A stretch of DNA of 30,531 bases from JANYCG01 sp031365665. GTDB taxonomy: Bacteria; Pseudomonadota; Gammaproteobacteria; Burkholderiales; Burkholderiaceae_C. The stretch lies in contig JANLYO010000192.1 of NCBI GenBank assembly GCA_031365665.1, forward strand, positions 1 through 30,531. Reading direction: 5' to 3'. The notes beneath the pieces were generated by a model. The model searched no databases. It saw only the letters and a program-made list of their open reading frames with translations, and had not been told where the DNA came from. Shown in pieces: positions 22,289 through 30,106 of the stretch. Numbering within the stretch: position 1 is the stretch's first letter; every line of letters begins with the position of its first letter. Made by a program: the position numbers and the translations under genes.

Positions 22289-23514
22289 TTGCGCCGCACG
22301 ATGGAAGGAAACAGTTTCCACCATATCGCCGCAATCATGATGGTCGCCACACCACCCACCAGAACCGAACCGACTGGCCCCCACCAGGCTGCAGTGACGC
22401 CGGATTCGAATTCGCCCAACTGGTTGGAGGCACCAATGAAGATCGAGTTGACAGCACTGACGCGTCCCCGCATGGCGTCGGGGGTTTCAAGCTGAACCAG
22501 TGTTTGGCGGACTACCACATTGACCATGTCGGCTGCGCCGGAGAAGGCCAGCACCAACATTGACAACAAAAAACTCTCCGACACAGAGAACACTATCATG
22601 GCTGCGCCATAAGCTGCCACCGACATCAGCAACTTGAAGCCCACCTTGGTTTTTAGCGGCCAACGGGCCAGCGCAATGGAGGTCAACAAGGCACCGACGG
22701 CGGGTGCGCTGCGCAAGAACCCCAAGCCCATGGGGCCAACTTGCAAAATGTCTTTGGCAAACATGGGCAACAAAGCTGTCGCGCCACCCAGTACACCCGC
22801 CAACAAATCCAGAGACAAGGCACCGAGCAGCAGCCTGCGATCAAGGACGAATTTGACACCGGCAAACACCGTTGCCCAGGTCGTAGGCTCCTGCTCTGCG
22901 GGTTTGATGCGGATATTGAGCCGCACCATCAAAATAAAACCGATGCACGACAACGCTGCGCAGGTGGCATATACCGTACTGGCCCCGGCGACAAATATCA
23001 GCCCGCCAAAGGCTGGCCCGCCAACAACCGCCGCCTGGATGCCCGCCGCGCTGAACGCCGTCGCCCGAGCCAACAGCACCTGCGGCACCAAGAGCGGCGT
23101 CAACGACTGCTGCGCAGGCATTTGAAAGGCCCGCACCACACCGACAAGCACCGACAGGCTGAGCAGCAATTCTCGGGAAATCACCGGAAACCACTCGGCG
23201 ACTCTGGAGAATGAAGCCCAGGGTGCCGCGCCGGGCAATTGCAGAGAGCCCGCCATCAAAAGCAGCGCCATTGCCATTTGCGACAACAGACAACACGCGA
23301 CGATGTGGATGCGCTCCAGCCGATCGGCCACGTGCCCGGCGGGCAAGGTCAACACCAGCGCCGGGACAAACTGGTACAGGCCCACCAGCCCCAAATCCCA
23401 GGCGTTGCCGGTAAGCTCGTACATCTGCCAACCGAGCGCAACCAGCAGCATCTGGTTGCCGGTGGTGCCAAACAGGCGCGCAAACCACACGTTGACAAAC
23501 GCGCGCTGGCCCAC
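22264..23514 (-). CDS. MFS transporter (MFS_3/EntS-like)
   Basis: A 416-residue major facilitator with about 12 helices. It has the A-motif region LPAGHVADRLERI after helix 2, VVRAFQMPAQQSLTPLLVP, GGPAFGGLIFV, and in the second half ALARWPLKTKVGF and VVRQTLVQLETPDAMRGRVSAVNSIFIGASNQLGEFESG, the latter typical of the EntS/transmembrane secretion effector branch. The substrate is unknown. The first ordinary start is GTG 23514, but the open frame continues upstream to 23590 and encodes PDSFAALV directly before it, a stretch that fits the family's usual N-terminus; CTG at 23550 could be the real start. It is encoded downstream of the receiver gene on the same strand, across a 176-bp gap. Confidence 0.87.
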   Translation of the reverse strand: MGQRAFVNVWFARLFGTTGNQMLLVALGWQMYELTGNAWDLGLVGLYQFVPALVLTLPAGHVADRLERIHIVACCLLSQMAMALLLMAGSLQLPGAAPWASFSRVAEWFPVISRELLLSLSVLVGVVRAFQMPAQQSLTPLLVPQVLLARATAFSAAGIQAAVVGGPAFGGLIFVAGASTVYATCAALSCIGFILMVRLNIRIKPAEQEPTTWATVFAGVKFVLDRRLLLGALSLDLLAGVLGGATALLPMFAKDILQVGPMGLGFLRSAPAVGALLTSIALARWPLKTKVGFKLLMSVAAYGAAMIVFSVSESFLLSMLVLAFSGAADMVNVVVRQTLVQLETPDAMRGRVSAVNSIFIGASNQLGEFESGVTAAWWGPVGSVLVGGVATIMIAAIWWKLFPSIVRRNHMVEPWI

Positions 23515-23690
23515 GAGGGCAGCAAAACTATCGGGAGTCGGTGAAGTCAGGAGAAAACTCGCGGCAAAGAGGCGAGTGAAGCGGTGTTATTCCTTTTCTA
23601 AATCATTCGTGAAATAGTCGCGCCGACGAAGACAGTGCTACAGCACGGCTAGGAGGTGCAACGACGTTCACGGATGCCTTAGAAATGGAA

Positions 23691-24407
23691 TTATTTTCGA
23701 ATGGCCGCAAGCACATCCACACGTTTGAGCAACTCACGGTCGTTCCAGGGTTTCTTGAAAATGCCGTAAAGGCCCTGGATGTTGTGCACCCGTGCCTGCA
23801 TTTCGTCATGTCCGGTGATGGCGATCACCGGCAGGTCTTCAGTCTCCAAGCTGCCTTGAATGGCCGCTATCAACTCAAAACCGTCCATATTGGGCATTTC
23901 AAGGTCGGTGATGACCACCGAAAACTTGGTTTTGGCAATAGCTTCCAAGGCCTCGACGCCGTCGTTCGCTGTGGCGACATCGTAGCCCTGCGTTTCAAAC
24001 AATTTGCGCAACTTCGCGCGGGGCACGGCCGAATCATCCACAACCAGAATGCGGATTTTGGCCGCCATCGCGGCTTCAATGGTGTTGCCGACGCTCCCGG
24101 TCTTGCGTAGGTCGATAACCTGGGTTTTTTCATGCACGCTGAGTGGCAGATCGATGCCGCCGCCCGGTGAAACGCTGACGCCATGGCCAGGCGGATTCAC
24201 CTCGAAATGTGCGGGCTGCCCCACCGGGATGTCGATCGACTCCGCCGATTCGGCCCGACCCGCAATCGGCGCAGGCTCAGGAATATCGGCAATATGGTCG
24301 CTTCCACCACGACGCAGGCCAAAAAATATCAGCAATAGCCCGATGGGCACGGCAATCGCAAACGGCACCAAATAGGCCTGAAACAGGTCAGCAAAATTGA
24401 ACATCAT
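23691..24407 (-). CDS. Membrane-anchored response-regulator receiver protein
   Basis: A 238-residue protein in which a CheY-like receiver is tethered to the membrane. One helix (about residues 10-31, YLVPFAIAVPIGLLLIFFGL) is followed by RRGG and an ~85-residue linker rich in Pro, Glu and Ala. The receiver occupies 117-238: D124-D125 (LVVDDS), phospho-acceptor D168 (ITDLEMPNMDGFEL), T198 (AITGHD) and K218/K219-P (GIFKKPW). There is no DNA-binding or enzymatic output domain. It resembles stand-alone CheY/PilG-type receivers except for the anchor, which would put phospho-signalling at the inner membrane. No histidine kinase is adjacent. The c-di-GMP gene two positions away may be a functional partner, but that is speculation. 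Confidence 0.85.
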   Translation of the reverse strand: MMFNFADLFQAYLVPFAIAVPIGLLLIFFGLRRGGSDHIADIPEPAPIAGRAESAESIDIPVGQPAHFEVNPPGHGVSVSPGGGIDLPLSVHEKTQVIDLRKTGSVGNTIEAAMAAKIRILVVDDSAVPRAKLRKLFETQGYDVATANDGVEALEAIAKTKFSVVITDLEMPNMDGFELIAAIQGSLETEDLPVIAITGHDEMQARVHNIQGLYGIFKKPWNDRELLKRVDVLAAIRK

Positions 24408-24442
24408 GAGATTGGGTCTCGTCCTCTTTGTCGTATGTTCGA

Positions 24443-24472
24443 GCCGTCAACGGCGATATTGAGAGTATCAAT
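24443..24472. promoter_or_regulatory. Two small dyads upstream of the receiver gene
   Basis: GCCGT-CA-ACGGC (24443-24454) and ATTGA-GAGTA-TCAAT (24458-24472) are adjacent perfect 5-bp-arm palindromes, 36-65 bp upstream of the minus-strand start at 24407. They could bind a regulator. The rest of the 24408-24523 gap shows nothing else except the serS-end hairpin. Confidence 0.25.
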
Positions 24473-24509
24473 CGCAAAACACAGGCGGTCAAGCCAAGCC
24501 GGGGTGCAG

Positions 24510-24529
24510 GCGTGGCGCGCGCGTCACGC
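24510..24529 (-). terminator. G+C-rich hairpin at the serS stop
   Basis: GCGTG (24510-24514) pairs with CACGC (24525-24529), and the enclosed alternating GC run extends the stem to about nine pairs. It overlaps the serS TGA (24524-24526). No T-tract follows on the minus strand, so it is a candidate transcript-end structure only. Confidence 0.3.
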
Positions 24530-25858
24530 TGCAAGCGCTGTCAGCCCACCCATATAGGGTTGAAGTACGGGGGGCACGGTCACCGAGCCGTCGGCATTCT
24601 GGTAGTTCTCCAGCACCGCCACCAAGGTGCGCCCTACCGCCAGTCCGGATCCATTCAAGGTATGCACCAGCTCGTTTTTGCCCTGTTGGTTCTTGAACCG
24701 GGCCTGAAGCCGACGGGCCTGAAACGCCTCGCAATTGGAGACCGAGCTGATTTCACGGTAGGCGTTTTGAGCGGGCAACCAGACCTCCAGATCGTAGGTT
24801 TTAGCCGAGCTCGGGCCCATGTCACCGGTGCAAAGCGACATCACGCGGTACGGCAGCCCCAGTTTCTGCAAAATCGCCTCGGCGTGGCCCGTCATGGCTT
24901 CGAGCGCTTCATAACTTTTGTCAGGATGCACGATTTGCACCATCTCAACTTTGTCAAACTGGTGCTGGCGGATCATGCCCCGCGTGTCGCGCCCATAGGA
25001 GCCCGCTTCGGAGCGGAAACACGGCGTGTGGGCGGTGTATTTCAACGGCAGATCGCTCACGGGCACCACCACGTCACGCACAAAGTTGGTCAAAGTGACT
25101 TCGCTGGTGGGAATCAAATACAAGGCCGCGTTGTCGGCCATCGGCTCGGCGTCTTGCCCCCCTTTTTTGGCGGCAAACAGGTCGGCTTCAAATTTGGGCA
25201 ACTGCCCCGTGCCTCTGAGCGTGTCGGCGTTGACGATGTACGGCGTGTAACACTCGGTGTACCCGTGTTCACGCGTCTGCACATCAAGCATGAGCTGCGC
25301 CAAAGCCCGGTGCAGGCGGGCGATTTGGCCTTTCATCACGGTAAACCGGGCACCGGTCAGTTTCACGCCCATGTCGAAATCCAAACCGAGCGGCGTGCCA
25401 ACGTCGACGTGGTCCTTGACCTCAAAATCAAAAACCCGAGGTGCATTGCCGTTGGGGTTCCAGCGCCGCACCTCGACATTGCCGTGTTCGTCTGCCCCCA
25501 CGGGCACGCTTTCATGCGGTAAATTGGGTACTGCCAACAGGAGCGCGCTCAATTCTTGCTGCAAGACATCCAGACGAGTGGCAGAAGACTCCAGCTCCGC
25601 CTTCAAACTGCTGACTTCGGCCATCGCTGCCTCAGCTTCACCCGCCCCGGCCGCACCTTTGGCCTTCAACTGGCCAATCTGTTTGCTCAAAGCATTGCGT
25701 TTGGCCTGTAGCTCTTCCGTGCGGGACTGCAAGGTTTTGCGCTCAGCCTCCAATCCCCGAAACGCGTCAACGTTCAGGAAAGTTTGAGGTTTTTTGCGAG
25801 TTTCCAGCCGTTTGACGGCGGATTCAAGGTCTTTTCGCAGCAGAAGGATGTCAAGCAT
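24524..25858 (-). CDS. serS: Seryl-tRNA synthetase
   Basis: A 444-residue class II synthetase that charges tRNA-Ser and also tRNA-Sec if present. The N-terminal ~110 residues form the tRNA-binding antiparallel coiled coil (LRKDLESAVKRLETRK through LQQELSALLLAVPNLPHESVP). The catalytic core shows YTECYTPYIVNADTLRGTGQLPKF, the TSEVTLTNF block, motif 2 (TPCFRSEAGSYGRDTRGMIRQHQFDKVEMV), the ETCTGDMG-equivalent SLCTGDMGPSSAKTYDLEVWLP, EISSVSNCEAFQARR, and motif 3 (NGSGLAVGRTLVAVLENYQ). The length is normal. Its start overlaps the ispH stop by 8 bp, making it the last gene of the fkpB-ispH-serS operon. Confidence 0.97.
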   Translation of the reverse strand: MLDILLLRKDLESAVKRLETRKKPQTFLNVDAFRGLEAERKTLQSRTEELQAKRNALSKQIGQLKAKGAAGAGEAEAAMAEVSSLKAELESSATRLDVLQQELSALLLAVPNLPHESVPVGADEHGNVEVRRWNPNGNAPRVFDFEVKDHVDVGTPLGLDFDMGVKLTGARFTVMKGQIARLHRALAQLMLDVQTREHGYTECYTPYIVNADTLRGTGQLPKFEADLFAAKKGGQDAEPMADNAALYLIPTSEVTLTNFVRDVVVPVSDLPLKYTAHTPCFRSEAGSYGRDTRGMIRQHQFDKVEMVQIVHPDKSYEALEAMTGHAEAILQKLGLPYRVMSLCTGDMGPSSAKTYDLEVWLPAQNAYREISSVSNCEAFQARRLQARFKNQQGKNELVHTLNGSGLAVGRTLVAVLENYQNADGSVTVPPVLQPYMGGLTALAA

Positions 25859-26819
25859 GGGTTGATTTTAGTTTCAGCCCCTTGGGCAGGGGGAATTTGG
25901 TGGTTTCCTGCACCCCGTCGAGTATGCGCACCGACACCGCGCCGAGCGCTTTGATCCGGTCGATCACCTGCTTGACCAGAATTTCGGGCGCCGAGGCACC
26001 GGCCGTCAGGCCGACCCGCTGTTTGCCATCCAGCCAGTGGGTTTGCAATTCGTCTGGGCTGTCCACCATGTAGCTGTCCACGCCGAGTTTGCGCGCCAGC
26101 TCGGCCAGCCGGTTGCTGTTGGAACTGCTAGGGCTGCCCACCACAATCACCACATCCACCAGAGGCGACATGACTTTGATGGCATCCTGCCGGTTTTGTG
26201 TGGCGTAACAGATGTCTTGCTGCTTCGGGCTACGCACTTGGGGAAACCGCGCTTTGACCGCTGCAGCAATGTCGGCAGCGTCGTCCACGCTGAGCGTTGT
26301 TTGCGTGACCACTGCGAGTTTCTCCGTCTGGCGCGGGTTCACCCGCGCAACATCTGCCACATCTTCAACCAAATGGATACCGCCTTCCAGTTGGCCCATG
26401 GTGCCTTCTACTTCCGGATGGCCTTTGTGGCCGATCATGATGAATTCGAAACCTTCTTTGTGCAGCTTGGCGACTTCCACGTGCACCTTGGTCACCAACG
26501 GGCAGGTGGCATCAAAAATCTGGAAACCACGACGCGTGGCGTCTTGCTGGATGGCTTTGCTGACGCCATGGGCACTGAACACCAAGGTGGCACCTGGCGG
26601 CACATCATTCAAGTCTTCGATGAAGATCGCGCCTTTGGCTTTGAGATCTTCGACCACATAGGTGTTGTGCACGATTTCATGGCGCACGTAAATCGGGCGG
26701 CCAAATTTGGTCAAGGCGCGCTCGACAATTTCGATGGCGCGATCCACTCCGGCGCAGAACCCACGCGGCTCGGCCAGGACGATTTCCAGTTGCGGCTGCG
26801 TGCCAGATGGCGATGTCAT
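25851..26819 (-). CDS. ispH: 4-hydroxy-3-methylbut-2-enyl diphosphate reductase
   Basis: A 322-residue iron-sulfur enzyme that performs the last step of the MEP isoprenoid pathway, converting HMBPP to IPP and DMAPP. The three cluster-binding cysteines are C22 (PRGFCAGV), C106 (FDATCPLVTK) and C204 (DICYATQNRQ). The substrate-site residues are also present: HNTYVV, SAHGVS, GHKGHPEVEGT (with the catalytic glutamate) and GSPSSSNSNRL near residue 235. It overlaps fkpB by 4 bp upstream and serS by 8 bp downstream, so the three are translationally coupled. The fkpB-ispH pairing is also found in E. coli. Confidence 0.97.
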   Translation of the reverse strand: MTSPSGTQPQLEIVLAEPRGFCAGVDRAIEIVERALTKFGRPIYVRHEIVHNTYVVEDLKAKGAIFIEDLNDVPPGATLVFSAHGVSKAIQQDATRRGFQIFDATCPLVTKVHVEVAKLHKEGFEFIMIGHKGHPEVEGTMGQLEGGIHLVEDVADVARVNPRQTEKLAVVTQTTLSVDDAADIAAAVKARFPQVRSPKQQDICYATQNRQDAIKVMSPLVDVVIVVGSPSSSNSNRLAELARKLGVDSYMVDSPDELQTHWLDGKQRVGLTAGASAPEILVKQVIDRIKALGAVSVRILDGVQETTKFPLPKGLKLKSTHA

Positions 26820-27334
26820 AAAACCCCGATCAACTCGACTTCGAACGTCACGGGCTGCCCCGCCAACGGGTGGTTGAAGTCAAACAAGACCGCCTCCCCG
26901 CCCTGCTTTTGACCCGCGCGCAGCACCGCCCCGGCGTATTGGCCCAAGCCATCGGGCGTGGGGAACTGCACCACGTCGCCGGGCCGATAGGCCTCCAGCG
27001 GGTCGCCCAGTTCGTTGAGCAGTTTGCGGGCCACCCATTGCACCATGTCGGCATTGCGCTCGCCAAAGGCCGCACCAGCGGCAAGTTCGAAGGTCGCGCG
27101 GGCGCCCTCTTGCAGGCCGATCAGGTGCTGCTCCAAAGCGGGTGACAAGGCCCCTTGCCCGAGCGACAAAGTGGAAGGTTTGCCGCCAAAGGTGTTGATG
27201 ATGTCGCCCGCAGGACCTCCCAGGCGGTAGTGCAGGGTGAGGAAGGAGTCCGGTTGGGCTCGATTGGCGGCGACGGCGGGGACAGGCTTGGTGGCGTAAG
27301 CGCTGGTAGGTGCCCGCTCAATGGTTGTTGTCAT
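26816..27334 (-). CDS. fkpB: FKBP-type peptidyl-prolyl isomerase SlpA/FkpB
   Basis: A 172-residue SlyD/SlpA-type prolyl isomerase. It begins after a ~28-residue leader with LTLHYRLGG, continues IINTFGGKPSTLSLGQGALSPALEQHLIGLQEGARATFELAAGAAFGERN (the FKBP active-site region with the G-L-x-G substitute) and has an insert-in-flap chaperone segment before the final strand FDFNHPLAGQPVTFEVELIGVL, the family's FDxNHPLAGxxLxFxVxV hallmark. It should be a cytoplasmic isomerase and chaperone. First gene of the fkpB-ispH-serS operon, divergent from radC across 53 bp. The extra N-terminal residues (MTTTIERAPTSAYATKP) are not seen in E. coli FkpB and could reflect an internal start, although no better ATG follows. 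Confidence 0.92.
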   Translation of the reverse strand: MTTTIERAPTSAYATKPVPAVAANRAQPDSFLTLHYRLGGPAGDIINTFGGKPSTLSLGQGALSPALEQHLIGLQEGARATFELAAGAAFGERNADMVQWVARKLLNELGDPLEAYRPGDVVQFPTPDGLGQYAGAVLRAGQKQGGEAVLFDFNHPLAGQPVTFEVELIGVL

Positions 27335-27358
27335 GTGGCTCTCGTTAAACTGGCCCCT

Positions 27359-27364
27359 ATTGTA
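27359..27364 (-). promoter_or_regulatory. Candidate -10 box of the fkpB-ispH-serS operon
   Basis: TACAAT on the minus strand (five of six matches to TATAAT) lies 24 bp upstream of the fkpB ATG in the 53-bp gap shared with radC. No -35 at standard spacing is convincing. Confidence 0.35.
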
Positions 27365-27387
27365 GAAACCAAGGCCAAGGCTGCCCG

Positions 27388-28110
27388 ATGTCGCTCAAAA
27401 ACCTCCCCGTTGACGCCCGCCCGCGCGAAAAGCTGCTGGCGCGTGGGCCGGGCGCACTGAGCGACACCGAATTGCTGGCGCTGCTGCTGCGCACCGGCAT
27501 CCAGGGCAAAGGCGTGCTGCAACTGGCCGACGAGTTGCTGCAACTGAAGCCCAGTGACGCCTCGGGTGACGGCGGTGGTAACGGCACCGGAGGTTTTGAC
27601 GGTATCGCCGGCCTGCTGAACGCCAGCGCGGACGATCTGAAACGCGTCAAGGGCCTGGGCCCGGCCAAACGCGCCGAACTGGTGGCCGTGCTCGAGCTGG
27701 CGCGCCGCGCGCTGGCGCAAAAACTCAGCGAACGCGCCGTGTTGGCCACACCCGAGGCGATGAAGCAGTACCTGCAACTGCAGCTCGCAAGCCGGCCTTA
27801 TGAGGTGTTTGCCGTGTTGTTCCTGGACATCGGCATGCGCATGATCACACTGGAGGAGATGTTTCGCGGCACCTTGACGCAGACCTCGGTCTACCCGCGC
27901 GAAGTTGTGCTCAAGGCCCTGCACCACAAGGCCAGCCATGTGGTGCTGGCGCACAACCACCCCAGCGGCTCGGTTCAGCCGTCCAAAGCCGACGAGTCCC
28001 TGACACGCACGCTGAAGTTGGCCCTAGCGCTGATTGACGTGCAGGTACTCGACCACGTGATCGTGGCGCCGGGTGAGGCCTGCTCAATGGCCGAGCGGGG
28101 GCTCTTGTGA
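27388..28110 (+). CDS. radC: RadC family JAB-domain protein
   Basis: A 240-residue protein with an N-terminal helix-hairpin-helix (RPREKLLARGPGALSDTELLALLLRTG, then LKRVKGLGPAKRAEL at 84-98) and a C-terminal JAMM/MPN-type metalloprotease-like domain. The metal motif is H189-N-H191-PSG ... D202 (LAHNHPSGSVQPSKAD). Despite the name, a direct DNA-repair function for RadC is not established. Between the two HhH elements there is a glycine-rich stretch (about 55-71, SDASGDGGGNGTGGFDG) that makes it slightly longer than typical RadC (~220-225). Its TGA overlaps the next gene's GTG (GTGA, 28107-28110). Divergent from fkpB. Confidence 0.94.
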   Translation: MSLKNLPVDARPREKLLARGPGALSDTELLALLLRTGIQGKGVLQLADELLQLKPSDASGDGGGNGTGGFDGIAGLLNASADDLKRVKGLGPAKRAELVAVLELARRALAQKLSERAVLATPEAMKQYLQLQLASRPYEVFAVLFLDIGMRMITLEEMFRGTLTQTSVYPREVVLKALHHKASHVVLAHNHPSGSVQPSKADESLTRTLKLALALIDVQVLDHVIVAPGEACSMAERGLL

Positions 28111-28757
28111 CGCCAGCCAAACCCCGCATGACAACGCTGGCCGACCTGAAAAGCGTCAAACTCGCCATCGGAGAGCGCGCCAGGCTGGACGCGCTGGCTG
28201 CCGTGCGCCACGCGCTGGCGCAGCAACGCGCGGCCGCAGAGAAAAACCTCTTTGCCAACGCAGCGGGCCTGGTTCGCCCACTGCCCGACAAACGCAGCGC
28301 GCAGTTTAAGAAAGCGCCTCCGTCGCCCTTCCCCCGCCAGCAGCAGCTCGATGACCAGGCGGTGCTGGCCGAGGCCATCAGTGACGAATTCGACGCCAGC
28401 ACCCTGCTGGAAGTGGACGATGCCCTGAGTTACCGCCAAAGCGGTATTGGCACGGACGTGACCCGCAAGCTGCGCCGTGGCAACTGGAGCATCCAGGCGC
28501 AACTCGATTTGCATGGATTGCGCAGCGACGAGGCGCGTGAACGCCTGGGCGCGTTTATCCGGGAGTCGTCAAAACACGGCCTGCGCTGCGTGCGCGTGGT
28601 GCACGGCAAAGGCCTGGGCTCGCCGGGCAAGGCACCGGTGCTGAAAAACAAGGTGCACAGCTGGCTGGCGCAAAAGAAGGAAGTGCTGGCCTTTGTGCAA
28701 GCCAAGCCGGCTGACGGCGGCGCCGGGGCGCTAGTGGTGCTCTTGCAGGCGGGGTGA
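28107..28757 (+). CDS. Smr/MutS2-domain endonuclease-like protein
   Basis: A 216-residue protein with a C-terminal Smr domain (about 130-215): AQLDLHGLRSDEARERLGAFI carries the LDLHG motif, and CVRVVHGKGLGSPGKAPVLKNKVHSWL carries the HGKG motif. YdaL/SmrA-type stand-alone Smr proteins nick DNA or RNA; activity here is inferred. The N-terminal ~130 residues are charged and helical. GTG 28107 is used because a G-rich tract lies before it and it overlaps the radC stop; ATG 28128 is an alternative. Cotranscribed with radC. Confidence 0.9.
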   Translation: MTPAKPRMTTLADLKSVKLAIGERARLDALAAVRHALAQQRAAAEKNLFANAAGLVRPLPDKRSAQFKKAPPSPFPRQQQLDDQAVLAEAISDEFDASTLLEVDDALSYRQSGIGTDVTRKLRRGNWSIQAQLDLHGLRSDEARERLGAFIRESSKHGLRCVRVVHGKGLGSPGKAPVLKNKVHSWLAQKKEVLAFVQAKPADGGAGALVVLLQAG

Positions 28758-28828
28758 AGGGCAATTGAAGCGCTTCTGAGCCATTTGCTTAAATTTCTTT
28801 GAACTTTAGCTCTCGTGGAACACACATA

Positions 28829-28849
28829 GCTAACTATTTTATTTATAGC
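28829..28849. repeat. Short intergenic repeat, copy 2
   Basis: GCTA (28829-28832), an AT-rich core containing CTATTTT, and TAGC (28846-28849) resemble the element at 6642-6660. The surrounding 287-bp gap (28758-29044) also has the palindrome GAAGCGCTTC (28767-28776). It further contains a short open stretch (28851-28926) that reads as a protein tail without a supported start. I see no gene there. Confidence 0.4.
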
Positions 28850-29044
28850 GCGTCGTTGGCGTTGCGCCGCCGCCTGCCCGGCGCGGTGGCAGCGGATGAC
28901 TCAAAACCCGTTGAAGACGACTTTTAGAAATTGACGCTGGCTGGCTGGCTCCCAAACCACGTCCATACGGCAAAATGGCGTTGAAAATCAGAGATCATTG
29001 ATGTCTGCCTCTTCACACGAACCGTCTCAAGCACTCCCACCACG

Positions 29045-30082
29045 ATGATCAGCTTCTTTTCGATCCAGCATGAGCTCCACGCGCCCGAGCACGAGTTCTT
29101 CCGTGGCGAACGTGTACCCTGCTTTGAGTCTCCTTCGAGAGTCACTTTTGTCATCGAGGAACTCATTGCGCGCGGCCATGAGATCCGGTCACCGGCACTC
29201 GACAGCTCGGGCTTTTTGACCCAGGTCCATACAGCACGGTATCTGGCCTTCCTCACGACGGCTTGGGCACAGTGGCTGGAAGTCGACCCGGCCAATGCAA
29301 CATCACAGCCCTTCCCTTCCATTTGGCCCATCCGCTCACTGCGTGATGACCAGGAGCCGGTCAATTTCACGGCCAGGCTGGGCCTCTATTCGATGGACAA
29401 CGGCACGCCCCTGGTGGCCGGTACGTGGGCTGCGGCCAAGGCGGGCGCAGATGCTGTGGTCAGCGCCGCAAGCCTCTTATCCACCGGCCACAGGGCTGCG
29501 TTCTGCGCAACACGCCCTCCTGGCCACCACGCCGGGGCCGACTTTATGGGCGGGTACTGCTTCCTGAACAACGCCGCGGTGGCCTCGCAGACGCTGCTGG
29601 CGGATGGCTGCACGCGTGTCGCGATCCTGGATGTGGACTACCACCACGGAAACGGCACGCAGAGCATCTTCTATGAACGAGCGGACGTTCTGGTTGTCAA
29701 TATCCACGGTGATCCGCGCACGGAGTACCCGTTTTACCTGGGGCATGCGGATGAAACCGGCATCGGCAATGGCGCTGGCTTCAACCTGAATTTGCCCTTG
29801 CCGGCCGGAACGACGGCAGAAAACTGGTTCCTGGCGCTGGAAGCTGCCTGCAGCCGGGTTGAAGCGCACGGCGCGGACGCCCTGGTCGTTTCCCTCGGCC
29901 TGGACACCTTCGCAGGCGACCCGATCACGAAATTTGCCCTGCTGTCGCAAGACTTCTTGCGGCTGGGACGCCGGTTGAAGCGTCTGGGCCTCCCCACGAT
30001 ATTCATACTGGAGGGCGGCTACGCGGCCCGGGAGCTGGGCGTCAACGCCGTCAACGTGCTGGATGCGTTCGAAGCGTCCTGA
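29045..30082 (+). CDS. Acetylpolyamine amidohydrolase-like histone deacetylase family protein
   Basis: A 345-residue zinc deacetylase of the HDAC superfamily. The pattern and length closely follow bacterial acetylpolyamine amidohydrolase (AphA): an N-terminal HELHAPEHEFFRGERVPCFESPSR with the L2-type insertion, R157-PPG-H161-H162 (general acid/base), D196-VDYHHGNG (zinc ligands D198 and H200), GLD287 (third ligand) and EGGY326 (transition-state tyrosine). These enzymes remove acetyl groups from polyamines, or from related small amines, in the cytoplasm. The particular substrate is inferred. ATG 29045 has no strong ribosome site. No polyamine genes are adjacent. Confidence 0.9.
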   Translation: MISFFSIQHELHAPEHEFFRGERVPCFESPSRVTFVIEELIARGHEIRSPALDSSGFLTQVHTARYLAFLTTAWAQWLEVDPANATSQPFPSIWPIRSLRDDQEPVNFTARLGLYSMDNGTPLVAGTWAAAKAGADAVVSAASLLSTGHRAAFCATRPPGHHAGADFMGGYCFLNNAAVASQTLLADGCTRVAILDVDYHHGNGTQSIFYERADVLVVNIHGDPRTEYPFYLGHADETGIGNGAGFNLNLPLPAGTTAENWFLALEAACSRVEAHGADALVVSLGLDTFAGDPITKFALLSQDFLRLGRRLKRLGLPTIFILEGGYAARELGVNAVNVLDAFEAS

Positions 30083-30106
30083 CCACCGAGCCGCAGCCGA
30101 AACAGC

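Noticed and set aside
24428..25522. Long plus-strand open frame (364 codons) opposite serS
   Set aside because: Antisense shadow of SerRS with no family similarity.
28851..28926. Possible short gene tail (reads ALRRRLPGAVAADD...DDF-stop)
   Set aside because: No start with a ribosome site and only about 25 codons; could be a chance frame or a remnant of a lost gene, not supportable.
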